Source: Ianthella basta (Eukaryota > Porifera > Demospongiae > Verongiida > Ianthellidae). Taken from it: a stretch of DNA of 64,000 nucleotides. The notes beneath the pieces are model-generated. The model did no database searches, was not told the DNA's origin, and saw only the letters and a list, made by a program, of their open reading frames with translations. A program made the translations under genes and the position numbers. Shown here in pieces: positions 1-9,938 of the stretch. Numbering within the stretch: the stretch's first letter is position 1; every line of letters begins with the position of its first letter. The DNA lies in the NCBI GenBank assembly GCA_964019415.1, contig OZ025885.1:369501-433500 (forward strand). Direction: 5' to 3'.

Positions 1-1139
1 TTGCCATTTCTTACTACAACTTGTCTCATCTTGCCATTTCTTACTATATCTTGTCTCATCTTGCCATTTCTTACTACATCTTGTCTCATCTTGCCATTTC
101 TTACTATATCTTGTCTCATCATGCCATTTCTTGCTAAATTTTGTCTCATCTTGCCATTTCTTACTACATCTTGTCTCATCTTGTCATTTCTTTCTACATC
201 TTGTCTCATCTTGCCATTTCTTACTACATCTTGTCTCATCTTGCCATTTCTTACTATGTCTTGTGTCATCTTGCCATTTCTTACTACGTCTTGTCTCATC
301 TTGCCATTTCTTACTAAGTCTTGTCTTATCTTGCCATTTCTTACTAGGTCTTGTCTCATCTTGTCATTTCTTACTACTTATTGTCACATCTTGCCATTTC
401 TTACTACGTCTTGTCTCATCTTGTTTTTTCTTACTACTTATTGTTACATCTTGACATTTCTTACTACGTCTTGTCTCATTTTGCCATTTCTTACTACGTC
501 TTGTCACATCTTGTCATTTCTTACAATGCCTTGTCTTATCTTGCCATTTCTTACTACATCTTGTCTCATCTTGCCATTTCTTACTACATCTTGTCTCATC
601 TTGCCATTTCTTACTACGTCTTGTCTCATCTTGCCATTTCTTACTATTTATTGTCACATCTTGCCATTTCTTACTATGTCTTGTTTCATCTTGCCATTTC
701 TTACTACTTATTGTCTAATCTTGCCATTTCTTACTTTGTCTTGTCACATCTAGCCATTTCTTACTACGTCTTATCACATCTTTCCATTTCTTACTACGTC
801 TTGTCTCATCTTGCCATTTCTTACTACGTCTTGTCTCATCTTGCCATTTCTTATTACGTCTTGTCTCATCTTGCCATTTCTTACTACATCTTGTCATGCC
901 ATTTCTTACTGCGTCTTGTCTCATCTTACAATATTCTATCTAAGTCTTGTCTCATCTTGCCATTTCTTACTACGTCGTGTCACATCTTACCATTTCTTAC
1001 TACGTCTTGTCAAATCTTGCCATTTCTTACTACGTCTATTCGCATCTTGCCATTTCTTACTACGTCTTGTCTCATCTTGCCATTTCTTACTACGTCTTGT
1101 CTCAGCTTGCCATTTCTTACTAAGTCTTGTCTCATCTTG
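1..1139 (+). repeat. 30-bp satellite array, left block
   Basis: Tandem copies of a 30-bp monomer made of the 10-mers TTGCCATTTC, TTACTACATC and TTGTCTCATC. This block is more diverged than the main array: it has many substitutions, small indels around 890-960 and a truncated unit near 897. It continues beyond the left window edge. The orientation matches the main array at 5111-64000. Open frames across it are a by-product of the period being a multiple of three. Confidence 0.98.
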
Positions 1140-1415
1140 ACATTTCTTACCACATCTTGCCACATCTTGGCTCATCATGTCATAACTTGCCACATCTTGT
1201 CATGCTGGTCACATCTTGTGATATCGTGTCACATCTTTCCACATCTTGCCACATCTTGTCTCATCTTGCCATTTCTTACTACATCTTGCCACATCTTGTC
1301 ATTTCTTACCACATCTTGTCATTCCTGGTCACATCTTATCATAACGTGTCACATCTTTCCACATCTTGTCACATCTTGCCACATCTTGTCATATCTTGCC
1401 ACATCTTCATGGGTG
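1140..1415 (+). repeat. Degraded satellite edge with 10-bp period
   Basis: At the array edge the 30-bp order breaks down into a 10-bp ladder of words such as TTGCCACATC, TTGTCTCATC and TTTCCACATC. A segment beginning near 1199 is repeated in altered form near 1319 (120 bp later), including a 2-base insertion giving CTGGTCACATC in both. The 30-bp monomer divides into three 10-mers of the same pattern (TT at the start, TC at the end), so this edge may preserve the ancestral short unit. Confidence 0.85.
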
Positions 1416-1721
1416 GATTCAGGGAGGGGGCTTTTTAGCTTGATCCCCCTCCTTAGACCAGATCTGAAATAATATGTTTTCTAGCAAATTGCTGTCAAGT
1501 GTACATCCAACAGGACGTAATGGCCTAAATCATCTAAATAACTTTAGAGGAGTTGGTGTGAGCTACATAGAGTCTGGTATGGCTGCACAGGGATCTAAAT
1601 TATGTTCTTTCTTAGTTCTGGTCGCTGGCAGCCATTTTTATTTACGTCATATTATTATGATTGTGCAATAACTAATGAACCGCTGAACCCCTCTCAAAGG
1701 TTTGGCTAGATCCAACGCTGA
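1416..1721. other. Non-satellite stretch, no gene seen
   Basis: It starts with a short G-rich/C-rich inverted pair (GGAGGGGG near 1421 and CCCCCTCC near 1446), which could be the end of an unrecognised transposon. A 65-codon plus frame at 1474-1671 shows no recognisable family and no convincing splice sites. Nothing else can be supported here. Confidence 0.4.
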
Positions 1722-1808
1722 TCTTGTCATTTCTTACCGCGTCTTGTGTCACTTGTTGTCGTGGGTTACCGTGTCTTTAGTCCTGTTGTGTCATAGCTTG
1801 TCGTGTCA
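1722..1808 (+). repeat. Detached satellite remnant
   Basis: This begins GATCTTGTCATTTCTTACC and then decays into CTTGTGTCA and CTTGTCGTGTCAT words. It matches the satellite monomer for about one and a half units before becoming unrecognisable. It lies 300 bp outside the left array, so it is either an eroded outlier or a small seed copy. Confidence 0.7.
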
Positions 1809-1858
1809 TTAACCATATATGGTATTCTTCAGCTCCTTTCTGATTGTCTCCATTGCAG

Positions 1859-1981
1859 CCAGTGGCAGTGGCGAAGTACACTCAAGTTTTGGATCACTAT
1901 AGCGCGGACTCATTAGTACAAAATCCACCCACAGGAATAATACAAAATGAAGAGCTCTTTATTCTCCTACAGTCACTTGTG
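1859..1981 (+). CDS. Possible internal exon of an unidentified gene
   Basis: A 123-nt segment with no stop in one frame is bounded by strong splice signals: a pyrimidine-rich tract ending CCATTGCAG just before 1859, and GTGAGG as donor at 1982. It would encode 41 residues in phase 0 to phase 0, beginning PVAVAKYTQVLDHY and ending ELFILLQSLV. The composition (mixed hydrophobic and charged, no low complexity) looks like protein, but I do not recognise the family. No partner exon was found; the frame runs on to a stop at 2050 if the donor is not used. The neighbouring satellite may have displaced other exons. A chance open stretch with good-looking splice sites remains possible. Confidence 0.4.
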
Positions 1982-2158
1982 GTGAGGTGCTGGTCTGGCT
2001 TGATAGACCCTCCTTTAGTATATGTGTGTGTGTGTGATACTGTTGTGTAGGCTAGGTAATAATATTAATACATGGCTCCACTCTGTACACTGTAGTTGTC
2101 TACACATGCTAAAGACCTACATGCTTTGGCTTCACTGAAACAGGAGCTATGGTGAGTG

Positions 2159-2499
2159 TGACAGGGAGGACTCTGCTGTGACAGGGAGGACTCTGCTGTG
2201 ACAGGGAGGGACTCCGCTGTGACAGGGAGGACTCCGCTGTGACAGGGAGGACTCCGCTGTGACAGGGAGGACTCCGCTGTGACAGGGAGGACTCCGCTGT
2301 GACAGGGAGGACTCCGCTGTGACAGGGAGGACTCTGCTGTGACAGGGAGGACTCTGCTGTGGCAGGGAGGAATCCGCTGTGGCAGGGAGGACTCTGCTGT
2401 GGCAGGGAGGACTCTGCTGTGGCAGGGAGGACTCTGCTGTGACAGGGAGGACTCTGCTGTGACAGGGAGGACTCTGATGTGATAGGAAGAACCTGATGT
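2159..2499 (+). repeat. 20-bp minisatellite, about 17 copies
   Basis: Tandem copies of TGACAGGGAGGACTCTGCTG, with CTCC/CTCT and TGAC/TGGC variants, one unit with an extra G (near 2209), and a decayed last unit from 2481. It is unrelated in sequence to the 30-bp satellite. The minus-strand open frame across it (2065-2541) is produced by the repeat and is not a credible gene. Confidence 0.95.
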
Positions 2500-2803
2500 T
2501 TGTTGTGTGGTGGCTTTTACAACAGCAGCATTGAGAATCATTTATAACATAATGTTCCGACAGTAGGCACTGTCCTCATTAGAGAGGTGTCCTCATTTCA
2601 TAGGTAGTTTGTTCACATCTCTATGTAGCTGGGACAGTAAGCACTGCTCTCATTATTAGAGAGGGGTCCTGAATTCTGGTTGTCCTTTATAAGGAGGTTC
2701 CACTGTATTCACAATATCATTGCTGAGCCGAAAGGCGAGGCAAGTAATCGTGATGCATTGTTGTCCCCCGTTTGTATATATGTATGTATGTATATATGTA
2801 TAT
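2500..2803. other. Non-coding spacer with TATG microsatellite
   Basis: No gene is visible. It ends in a short TATG/TATA microsatellite at about 2772-2803. Confidence 0.6.
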
Positions 2804-3065
2804 CCGTCCCAGTCAACCCGAGACACCTAGATTGCGCAATAACCCGGTGTTCTTCGCAGGCGCTCACGACAACAAAACACTCTACTTGGCCACCATCGGC
2901 CACGAAACTGCTCAACACTCCACAGTCATCGCGGCACCCTGCGTTCAGATTGTTGTTAATGTCGCCCATTGCTTTAGTGAGGGCTACACGCCTGTTGGCC
3001 ATTCCGCCATATTGGCTGACGTCTATTGCCCTGCGTGATCGGGAACACTTTCACTGTTCCCTCGA
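2804..3065 (-). promoter_or_regulatory. CpG-rich promoter-like stretch with possible first exon
   Basis: CpG is much denser here than in the flanks. On the minus strand, a CRE-like TGACGTC (3017-3023, equally readable on plus), a CCAAT box (3015-3011) and a YY1-like ATGGCGG (3010-3004) lie close together, a layout typical of TATA-less promoters. An ATG at 3002-3000 opens a 97-codon minus frame beginning MANRRVALTKAMGDINNNL that runs to 2709. A GTGAGC donor candidate lies inside it. The protein family is not recognised, so both the promoter and the exon are inferences. Confidence 0.3.
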
Positions 3066-3394
3066 GTGAAGGGATAATGTGCACTGTGTTAGCACAGCAC
3101 AGACAGGCTTCCCTGTGCAGCTCCAAATATGTAGGTGTCAATTGCCCAGCTGCCATCCAGTGCTTGGTCTGGCTTGCCATCCCTTCTTTCTGACAGCCAG
3201 TGAAAGCAGATTGCAGTTCTATTGCCCAAAATGTACTTGCCCTGGCCGAGTTACGCTCATGCACTGTACTTTACTGAAATAGCTAGCTATATACATTCAA
3301 GCGAGGCTGATTGCATTTTAATGTATGCCCTAGTATCACTTGTAAAATTGTCTCCATAGCTATACCTTGACTATTGCTACAGTCCACCACTTAC
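3066..3394. other. No feature seen
   Basis: Mixed-composition DNA. Short frames on both strands have no recognisable family. A GCTAGCTATATAC string occurs near 3281. Confidence 0.5.
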
Positions 3395-3554
3395 ATTGAG
3401 AAGTTGTGTGGATAGGCTGTACAGGTCCCACTCTGGATTTGTATGTATTTGGTATTGGAATGTGTCTATCCTTCAGGCCTTTGCTGACTGCCTCACAGAA
3501 GAGTTCGTTTGAGGTGTTGGTGAAAGTGATTCGTAACGGTGGACGCATGTGAGG
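3395..3554 (-). CDS. Possible exon of an unidentified minus-strand gene
   Basis: A 160-nt segment is open on the minus strand between a weak acceptor (TTCATAG ending at 3555) and a good donor (GTAAGTGG from 3394). It would encode PHMRPPLRITFTNTSNEL followed by a stretch ending QPIHTTSQ, entering in phase 0 and leaving in phase 1. The residue mix looks protein-like but I do not recognise it. It lies downstream of the ADI1 polyadenylation signal on the same strand, so it would belong to another gene. No adjoining exon could be identified and the acceptor's pyrimidine tract is poor. Confidence 0.28.
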
Positions 3555-3591
3555 CTATGAACACAGCCACAAGACTGCCTACGTAGCTTGG

Positions 3592-3642
3592 ACACACACA
3601 CACACATGCATGCGAACGCACACACACACACACACACACACA
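3592..3642 (+). repeat. CA dinucleotide microsatellite
   Basis: Two CA runs (3592-3606 and 3619-3642) are separated by TGCATGCGAACG. It is a simple repeat in non-coding DNA. Confidence 0.97.
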
Positions 3643-4023
3643 TTTGTAATACAGTATTGAAGTGCAATGCATGTGCCAATGTTGCATGCAACGGACTCAC
3701 TCTACACTCAGCTGCGTGAAGGTAGTTTGCATGCATGCGCTACATGTGTGAGTGATCACAAACGCAGCCACAGAATATTTGGCTGAGTTCAAGCACTATA
3801 CCACGAATAGTAGAGTCCATGGAACTCGATTTAGAAAGTTCAGTAATTTCAACTCTGGTTGATTTAAGTGCACATGTGAAAATAGTGTAAGTAAGCGGCT
3901 TTTACGTCATGCATGCAACTACAGATGAAATACTGATAACCAGCAGCAGACAATAATATAAAATAGATTAGCAGCAGCTCCTACAAAATATAAAGAATAT
4001 AAAACTGTAAACGGTGGAATTAA
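3643..4023. other. Non-coding, no feature seen
   Basis: AT-rich DNA downstream of ADI1 with CATGCATG strings. No supported exon on either strand. Confidence 0.5.
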
Positions 4024-4029
4024 TTTATT
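4024..4029 (-). terminator. Polyadenylation signal of ADI1
   Basis: AATAAA on the minus strand, 35 nt past the present stop codon (4066-4064) and about 75 nt past the inferred original stop (4106-4104). This is the normal spacing for a short animal 3' UTR. Confidence 0.65.
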
Positions 4030-4063
4030 CACATTAAATTTGTCAGGAAGATTAATAAAGAGC

Positions 4064-4243
4064 TTAATTTCTTCTTGTGTATGAACCCCATGTGTTGCCA
4101 TGGTTACACTGCAGCCACTGTCTTGAGGTAGGTGCCTCGTATGGGAGGTAGGTGCCTCGTATGGGGGAGGAGTCTCCCGAGGGTCGGTTGACAGGGGTCC
4201 ACACAGGGTCCTCCTTGAAGAGACGGATGGCCTTGATGTAATT
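4064..4243 (-). pseudogene. ADI1: ADI1 terminal exon with 20-bp tandem duplication
   Basis: The acceptor CACCCCCAG ends at 4244. The exon opens NYIKAIRLFKEDPVWTPVNRP, closely following the family. Two identical 20-bp copies at 4125-4144 and 4145-4164 shift the frame after RGTYL, replacing the family-like ending with about 27 unrelated residues and moving the stop to 4066-4064. Reading with one copy only gives RGTYL followed by KTVAAV and a stop at 4106-4104, matching the usual short C-terminus, and makes the exon exactly 120 nt. Confidence 0.85.
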
Positions 4244-4385
4244 CTGGGGGTGTGGCAAAATGGGCGGGACAACAGGTAAAGGCTAAATTAAATAATTAGA
4301 TTCACGTGTAAAATTGCACACATAAGAGTCATTCTTATAAAGTTTGAATGAAGGTAAGTTTCTTTAAATCAGAAATTTATCAAGG

Positions 4386-4398
4386 TACAAAATATATG
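4386..4398 (+). repeat. SINE target-site duplication, left copy
   Basis: TACAAAATATATG, identical to 4639-4651 on the other side of the SINE. Confidence 0.9.
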
Positions 4399-4638
4399 CT
4401 CAGTGCCTAGAGCACTGGCAGCTAAAGCCAGATGTCCTGGGTTCGATTCCCAGCGGCGACGCTTGCTTTCCAACCCTGTGTTGTTTCAAAGGTCTACGGA
4501 CAGTAACGATGCCGATTGTGTCTTGTCGACGTGTTGCCAAGAGGTCTTCGGACTTAGCCTTCTTCCATCGTGCCTGTCTTTGGATGTGGCCTTCTTCCAA
4601 TGGCTTAGCTGTGTTTACGCTTAAGAATTTCTTCCTGC
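4399..4638 (+). mobile_element. tRNA-derived SINE in the ADI1 intron
   Basis: The 5' part resembles a tRNA: D-arm (CTCAGTGCCTAGAGCACTGG), anticodon stem CTGGC/GCCAG around loop AGCTAAA, T-arm CTGGG-TTCGATT-CCCAG (the polymerase III B box) and the 3' acceptor strand CGGCGAC. The matching 5' acceptor strand is missing. About 175 bp of tRNA-unrelated body follows. The element is bounded by a perfect 13-bp duplication TACAAAATATATG. It is plus-sense, opposite to ADI1. It needs reverse transcriptase supplied by a LINE; the partner cannot be named from this window. Confidence 0.85.
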
Positions 4639-4651
4639 TACAAAATATATG
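4639..4651 (+). repeat. SINE target-site duplication, right copy
   Basis: TACAAAATATATG, identical to 4386-4398. It is followed by GTAGGG where the original intron sequence resumes. Confidence 0.9.
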
Positions 4652-4924
4652 TAGGGATTTCCACCTAACGCATATTCTGTTCAGTGTACCAGTTCAGTTC
4701 GGTTAGGAACAAAACGAAAATGGACACAGTACCAAACTGTTCCATGGTGTCATGGTACACTGAAGCCCCTACCAGGTACAACTTGGTACAATGTAGCCTC
4801 AACTGTCACTTGACTAGTAGCCTCCACACCCATCATGTGCCTGGTGGCCTAAGCTCAGGTCTGTGGTGCTGACATGCATACACCTCAAGTGGCCTCCACT
4901 GCAATGTACCGTACACATGTATAC

Positions 4925-5108
4925 CTTAGTGTCCAGTGTGAAGCGGTGATATATATATCCCGGCTGGCAGGACAATCAGGTCTCCAGGGGCCATCTCAAT
5001 CCTGATCCACCTGTCCTTTGCATCACGCACATCAAAGTAACCACTGCCTTCCAAGATGAACCTAATCTCTTCATCTTCATGGAGATGCTCCTCAAAGAAC
5101 ACTCTAAT
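4925..5108 (-). pseudogene. ADI1: ADI1 penultimate exon with 4-nt frameshift
   Basis: This exon starts after ATTGTAG at 5109 and ends AAG before donor GTATAC (from 4924). Its length is 184 nt; removing four bases leaves exactly 60 codons in phase 0 at both ends, as expected. The cupin motif EEHLHEDEE supplies two His and one Glu metal ligands. After LPAGIY the AT run is (AT)5 where three AT pairs would keep frame. Translation then goes ISPLHTGH and hits a stop inside the exon. Without the extra ATAT the frame continues HRFTLDTK, including the fourth ligand His. The acceptor has no pyrimidine tract because purine-rich satellite lies directly upstream. Confidence 0.85.
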
Positions 5109-5110
5109 CT

Positions 5111-8100
5111 ACAATTTGCCATTCTTACTACATCTTGTCTCATCTTGCCATTTCTTACTACGTCTTGTCACATCTTGCCATTTCTTACTACATCTTGTCT
5201 CATCTTGCCATTTCTTACTATATCTTGTCTCATCTTGCCATTTCTTACTACATCTTGTCTCATCTTGCCATTTCTTACTATATCTTGTATCATCTTGCCA
5301 TTTCTTACTACGTCTAGTCTCATCTTCCATTTCTTACTACATCTTGTCTCATCTTGCCATTTCTTACTATATCTTGTCTCATCTTGCCATTTCTTACTAC
5401 GTCTTGTCTCATCTTGCCATTTCTTACTTCATCTTATCACATCTTTCCATTTCTTACTACATCTTCTCTCATCTTGCCATTTCTTACTATATCTTGTCTC
5501 ATCTTGCCATTTCTTATTACGTCTTGTCACATCTTGCCATTTCTTACTACATCTTGTCACATCTTGCCATTTCTTACTACATCTTGTCACATCTTGCCAT
5601 CTCTTACTACATCTAGTCTCATCTTGCCATTTCTTACTACGTCTTGTCACATCTTGCCATTTCTTACTACATCTTGTCTCATCTTGCCATTTCTTACTAC
5701 GTCTTGTCTCATCTTGCCATTTCGTACTACGTCTTGTCACATCTTGCCATTTCTTACTACATCTTGTCTCATCTTGCCATTTCTTACTACGTCTTGTCTC
5801 ATCTTGCCATTTCTTACTACGTCTTGTCACATCTTGCCATATCTTACTACGTCTTGTCTCATCTTGCCATTTCTTACTACGTCTTGTCTCATCTTGCCAT
5901 TTCTTACTATATCTTGTCTCATCTTGCCATTTCTTACTACATCTTGTCTCATCTTGCCATTTCTTACTATATCTTGTCTCATATTGCCATTTCTTACTAC
6001 ATCTTGTCACATCTTGCCATTTCTTACTACATGTTGTCTCATCTTGCCATTTCTTACTACATCTTGTCTCATCTTGCCATATCTTACTACGTCTTGTCAC
6101 ATCTTGCCATTTCTTACTATATCTTGTCTCATCATGCCATTTCTTACTACATCTTGTCTCATCATGCCATTTCTTACTATATCTTGTCTCATCTTGCCAT
6201 TTCTTACTACATCTTGTCACATCTTGCCATTTCTTACTACATCTTGTCTCATCGTGCCATTTCTTACTACATCTTGTCTCATCTTGCCATTTCTTACTAC
6301 ATCTTGTCTCATCTTGCCATTTCTTACTACATCTTGTCACATCTTGCCATTTCTTACTACATCTTGTCTCATCTTGCCATTTCTTACTACATCTTGTCTC
6401 ATCTTGCCATTTCTTACTACATCTTGTCTCATCTTGCCATTTCTTACTACATCTTGTCTCATCTTGCCATTTCTTACTATATCTTGTCACATCTTGCCAT
6501 TTCTTACTACATCCTGTCTCATCTTGCCATTTCTTACTACATCTTGTCTCATCTTGCCATTTCTTACTACATCTTGTCTCATCTTGCCATTTCTTACTAC
6601 ATCTTGTCTCATCTTGCCATTTCTTACTACGTCTTGTCTCATCTTGCCATTTCTTAATATATCTTGTCTAATCTTGCCATTTCTTACTACATCTTGTCTC
6701 ATCTTGCCATTTCTTACTACATCTTGTCTCATCTTGCCATTTCTTACTACGTCTTGTCTCATCTTGCCATTTCTTAATATATCTTGTCTAATCTTGCCAT
6801 TTCTTACTACATCTTGTCTCATCTTGCCATTTCTTACTACATCTTGTCTCATCTTGCCATTTCTTACTACATCTTGTCTCATCTTGCCATTTCTTACTAC
6901 ATCTTGTCTCATCTTGCCATTTCTTACTACATCTTCTCACATCTTGCCATTTCTTACTACATCTTGTCTCATCTTGCCATTTCTTACTACGTCTTGTCTC
7001 ATCTTGCCATTTCTTACTACGTCTTGTCTCATCTTGCCATTTCTTACTACGTCTTGTCACATCTTGCCATATCTTACTATATCTTGTCTCATCTTGCCAT
7101 TTCTTACTATATCTTGTCTCATATTGCCATTTCTTACTACATCTTGTCACATCTTGCCATTTCTTACTACGTCTTGTCACATCTTGCCATTTCTTACTAC
7201 GTCTTGTCTCATCTTGCCATTTCTTACTATCTCTTGTCACATCTTGCCATTTCTTACTATATCTTGTCTCATCATGCCATTTCTTACTATATCTTGTCTC
7301 ATCATGCCATTTCTTACTACATCTTGTCTCATCTTGCCATTCCTTACTACATCTTGTCTAATCTTGCCATTTCTTACTACATCTTGTCTCATCTTGCCAT
7401 TTCTTACTACATCTTGTCTCATCTTGCCATTTCTTACTACATCTTGTCTCATCTTGCCATTTCTTACTACATCTTGTCTCATCTTGCCATTTCTTACTAC
7501 ATCTTGTCACATCTTGCCATTTCTTACTACATCTTGTCTCATCTTGCCATTTCTTACTACATCCTGTCTCATCTTGCCATTTCTTACTACATCTTGTCTC
7601 ATCTTGCCATTTCTTACTACATCTTGTCTCATCTTGCCATTTCTTACTATATCTTGTCTCATCTTGCCATTTCTTACTACATCTTGTCTCATCTTGCCAT
7701 TTCTTAATATATCTTGTCTAATCTTGCCATTTCTTACTACATCTTGTCTCATCTTGCCATTTCTTACTACATCTTGTCTCATCTTGCCATTTCTTACTAC
7801 ATCTTGTCTCATCTTGCCATTTCTTACTACATCTTGTCTCATCTTGCCATTTCTTACTACATCTTGTCTCATCATGCCATTTCTTACTACCTCTTGTCTC
7901 ATCTTGCCATTTCTTACTACATCTTGTCTCATCTTGCCATTTCTTACTACATCTTGTCTCATCTTGCCATTTCTTACTACATCTTGTCTCATCTTGCCAT
8001 TTCTTAATACATCTTGTCTCATCTTGCCATTTCTTACTACATCTTGTCTCATCTTGCCATTTCTTACTACATCTTGTCTCATCTTGCCATTTCTTACTAC

Positions 8101-9938
8101 ATCTTGTCTCATCTTGCCATTTCTTACTACATCTTGTCTCATCTTGCCATTTCTTACTACATCTTGTCTCATCTTGCCATTTCTTACTACATCTTGTCTC
8201 ATCTTGCCATTTCTTACTACATCTTGTCTCATCTTGCCATTTCTTACTACATCTTGTCTCATCTTGCCATTTCTTACTACATCTTGTCTCATCTTGCCAT
8301 TTCTTACTACATCTTGTCTCATCTTGCCATTTCTTACTACATCTTGTCTCATCTTGCCATTTCTTACTACATCTTGTCTCATCTTGCCATTTCTTACTAC
8401 GTCTTGTCTCATCTTGCCATTTCTTACTACGTCTTGTCTCATCTTACCATTTCTTACTACATCTTGTCTCATCTTGCCATTTCTTACTACATCTTGTCTC
8501 ATCTTGCCATTTCTTACGACATCTTGTCTCATCTTGCCATTTCTTACGACATCTTGTCTCATCTTGCCATTTCTTACTATATCTTGTATCATCATGCCAT
8601 TTCTTACTACATCTTGTCTCATCATGCCATTTCTTACTAAATCTTGTCTCATCTTGCCATTTCTTACTATATCTTGCCTCATCTTGCCATTTCTTACTAC
8701 ATCTTGTCTCATCTTGCCATTTCTTACTACATCTTGTCTCATCTTGCCATTTCTTACTACGTCTAGTCTCATCTTGCCATTTCTTACTACATCTTGTCTC
8801 ATCTTGCCATTTCTTACTACGTCTTGTCTCATCTTGCCATTTCTTACTATATCCTGTCTCATCTTGCCATTTCTTACTATATCTTGTCTCATCTTGCCAT
8901 TTCTTACTATATCTTGTCACATCTTGCCATTTCTTACTACGTCTTGTCACATCTTGCCATTTCTTACTATATCTTGTCACATCTTGCCATTTCTTACTAT
9001 ATCTTGTCTCATCTTGCCATTTCTTACTATATCTTGTCTCATCTTGCCATTTCTTACTACATCTTGCCACATCTTGCCATTTCTTACTACGTCTTGTCTA
9101 ATCTTGCCATTTCTTACTACATCTTGTCACATCTTGCCATTTCTTACTACATCTTGTCTCATCTTGCCATTTCTTACTACGTCTTGTCTCATCTTGCCAT
9201 TTCTTAATATATCTTGTCTAATCTTGCCATTTCTTACTACTTCTTGTCTCATCTTGCCATTTCTTACTACATCTTGTCTCATCTTGCCATTTCTTACTAT
9301 ATCTGGTCTCATCTTGCCATTTCTTACTACATCTTGTCTCATCTTGCCATTTCTTACTACATCTTGTCTCATCTTGCCATTTCTTACTACATCTTGTCTC
9401 ATCTTGCCATTTCTTACTACATCTTGTCTCATCTTGCCATTTCTTACTACATCTTGTCTCATCTTACCATTTCTTACTACATCTTGTCTCATCTTGCCAT
9501 TTCTTACTACATCTTCTCACATCTTGCCATTTCTTACTACATCTTGTCTCATCTTGCCATTTCTTACTACGTCTTGTCTCATCTTGCCATTTCTAACTAC
9601 GTCTTGTCTCATCTTGCCATTTCTTACTACGTCTTGTCACATCTTGCCATTTCTTACTACGTCTTGTCACATCTTGCCATATCTTACTACGTCTTGTCTC
9701 ATCTTGCCATTTCTTACTACGTCTTGTCACATCTTGTCATTTCTTACTATATCTTGTCTCATCTTGCCATTTCTTACTACATCCTGTCTCATCTTGCCAT
9801 TTCTTACTATATCTTGTCTCATATTGCCATTTCTTACTACATCTTGTCACATCTTGCCATTTCTTACTACGTCTTGTCACATCTTGCCATTTCTTACTAC
9901 GTCTTGTCTCATCTTGCCATTTCTTACTATCTCTTGTC
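5111..9938 (+). repeat. 30-bp satellite array, block 1
   Basis: About 160 tandem monomers. The first unit (from 5111) joins ADI1 exon sequence almost directly and lacks one T. The main variable site is position 16-18 of the monomer (ACA, ACG, ATA or ATG) plus TCTC/TCAC near the end. The plus strand is about three-quarters pyrimidine, with only two G per unit. Frames read as repeating LPFLTTSCLI, CHFLLHLVSS or AISYYILSHL on plus and DETRCSKKWQ or MRQDVVRNGK on minus; none is taken as a gene. Confidence 0.98.
7780..9110 (+). repeat. Higher-order satellite block, copy A (2280-bp spacing)
   Basis: The pattern of monomer variants here recurs about 2461 bp downstream (for example the rare ATCTTGTATCATCATG word at 8581 and 11042). 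Subtracting the 181 bp added by the LINE insertion and its duplication leaves 2280 bp, exactly 76 monomers. Outer limits are approximate. Confidence 0.7.

Larger units (their letters stand above)
4064..5108 (-). pseudogene. ADI1: Acireductone dioxygenase, last two exons, frameshifted and truncated
   Basis: ADI1 is the metal-dependent cupin enzyme of the methionine salvage pathway that oxidises acireductone to the keto-acid precursor of methionine. Two minus-strand exons (5108-4925 and 4243-4064), joined across a 681-nt GT/AG intron, cover the conserved C-terminal part, about 99 residues of a family near 180. Visible landmarks are EEHLH with a following Glu (three of the four metal ligands), [32 protein letters not shown] and VWTPVNRP. 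Two lesions break it: a 4-nt AT expansion at 4949-4958, just before the fourth ligand His, and a 20-bp tandem duplication at 4125-4164. No exon for the N-terminal part occurs anywhere up to 64000; satellite begins 2 bp past the acceptor AG. The identification is secure. Pseudogene status is inferred and could instead reflect assembly error. Confidence 0.85.

Noticed and set aside
1474-1671. 65-codon plus-strand ORF
   Set aside because: Length is within chance expectation, there is no recognisable motif and the start has no supporting context.
2065-2541. 158-codon minus-strand ORF with PCHSRVLPVTAESSLSQ repeats
   Set aside because: It is the translation of the 20-bp minisatellite and has no recognisable domain.
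2974-3264. 96-codon minus-strand ORF across the CpG-rich stretch
   Set aside because: It overlaps promoter-like DNA in another frame, with no family resemblance or splice signals.
4395-4461. Functional tRNA gene
   Set aside because: The 5' acceptor strand is missing, the anticodon loop lacks T33, and the sequence sits at the head of a 240-bp element with target duplications, so it is a SINE.
4164-4949. Possibility that the two ADI1 frameshifts compensate each other (+4 and +20 sum to a multiple of three)
   Set aside because: In the shifted frame a TAA stop occurs at the end of the first exon (4928-4926) before the second lesion is reached.
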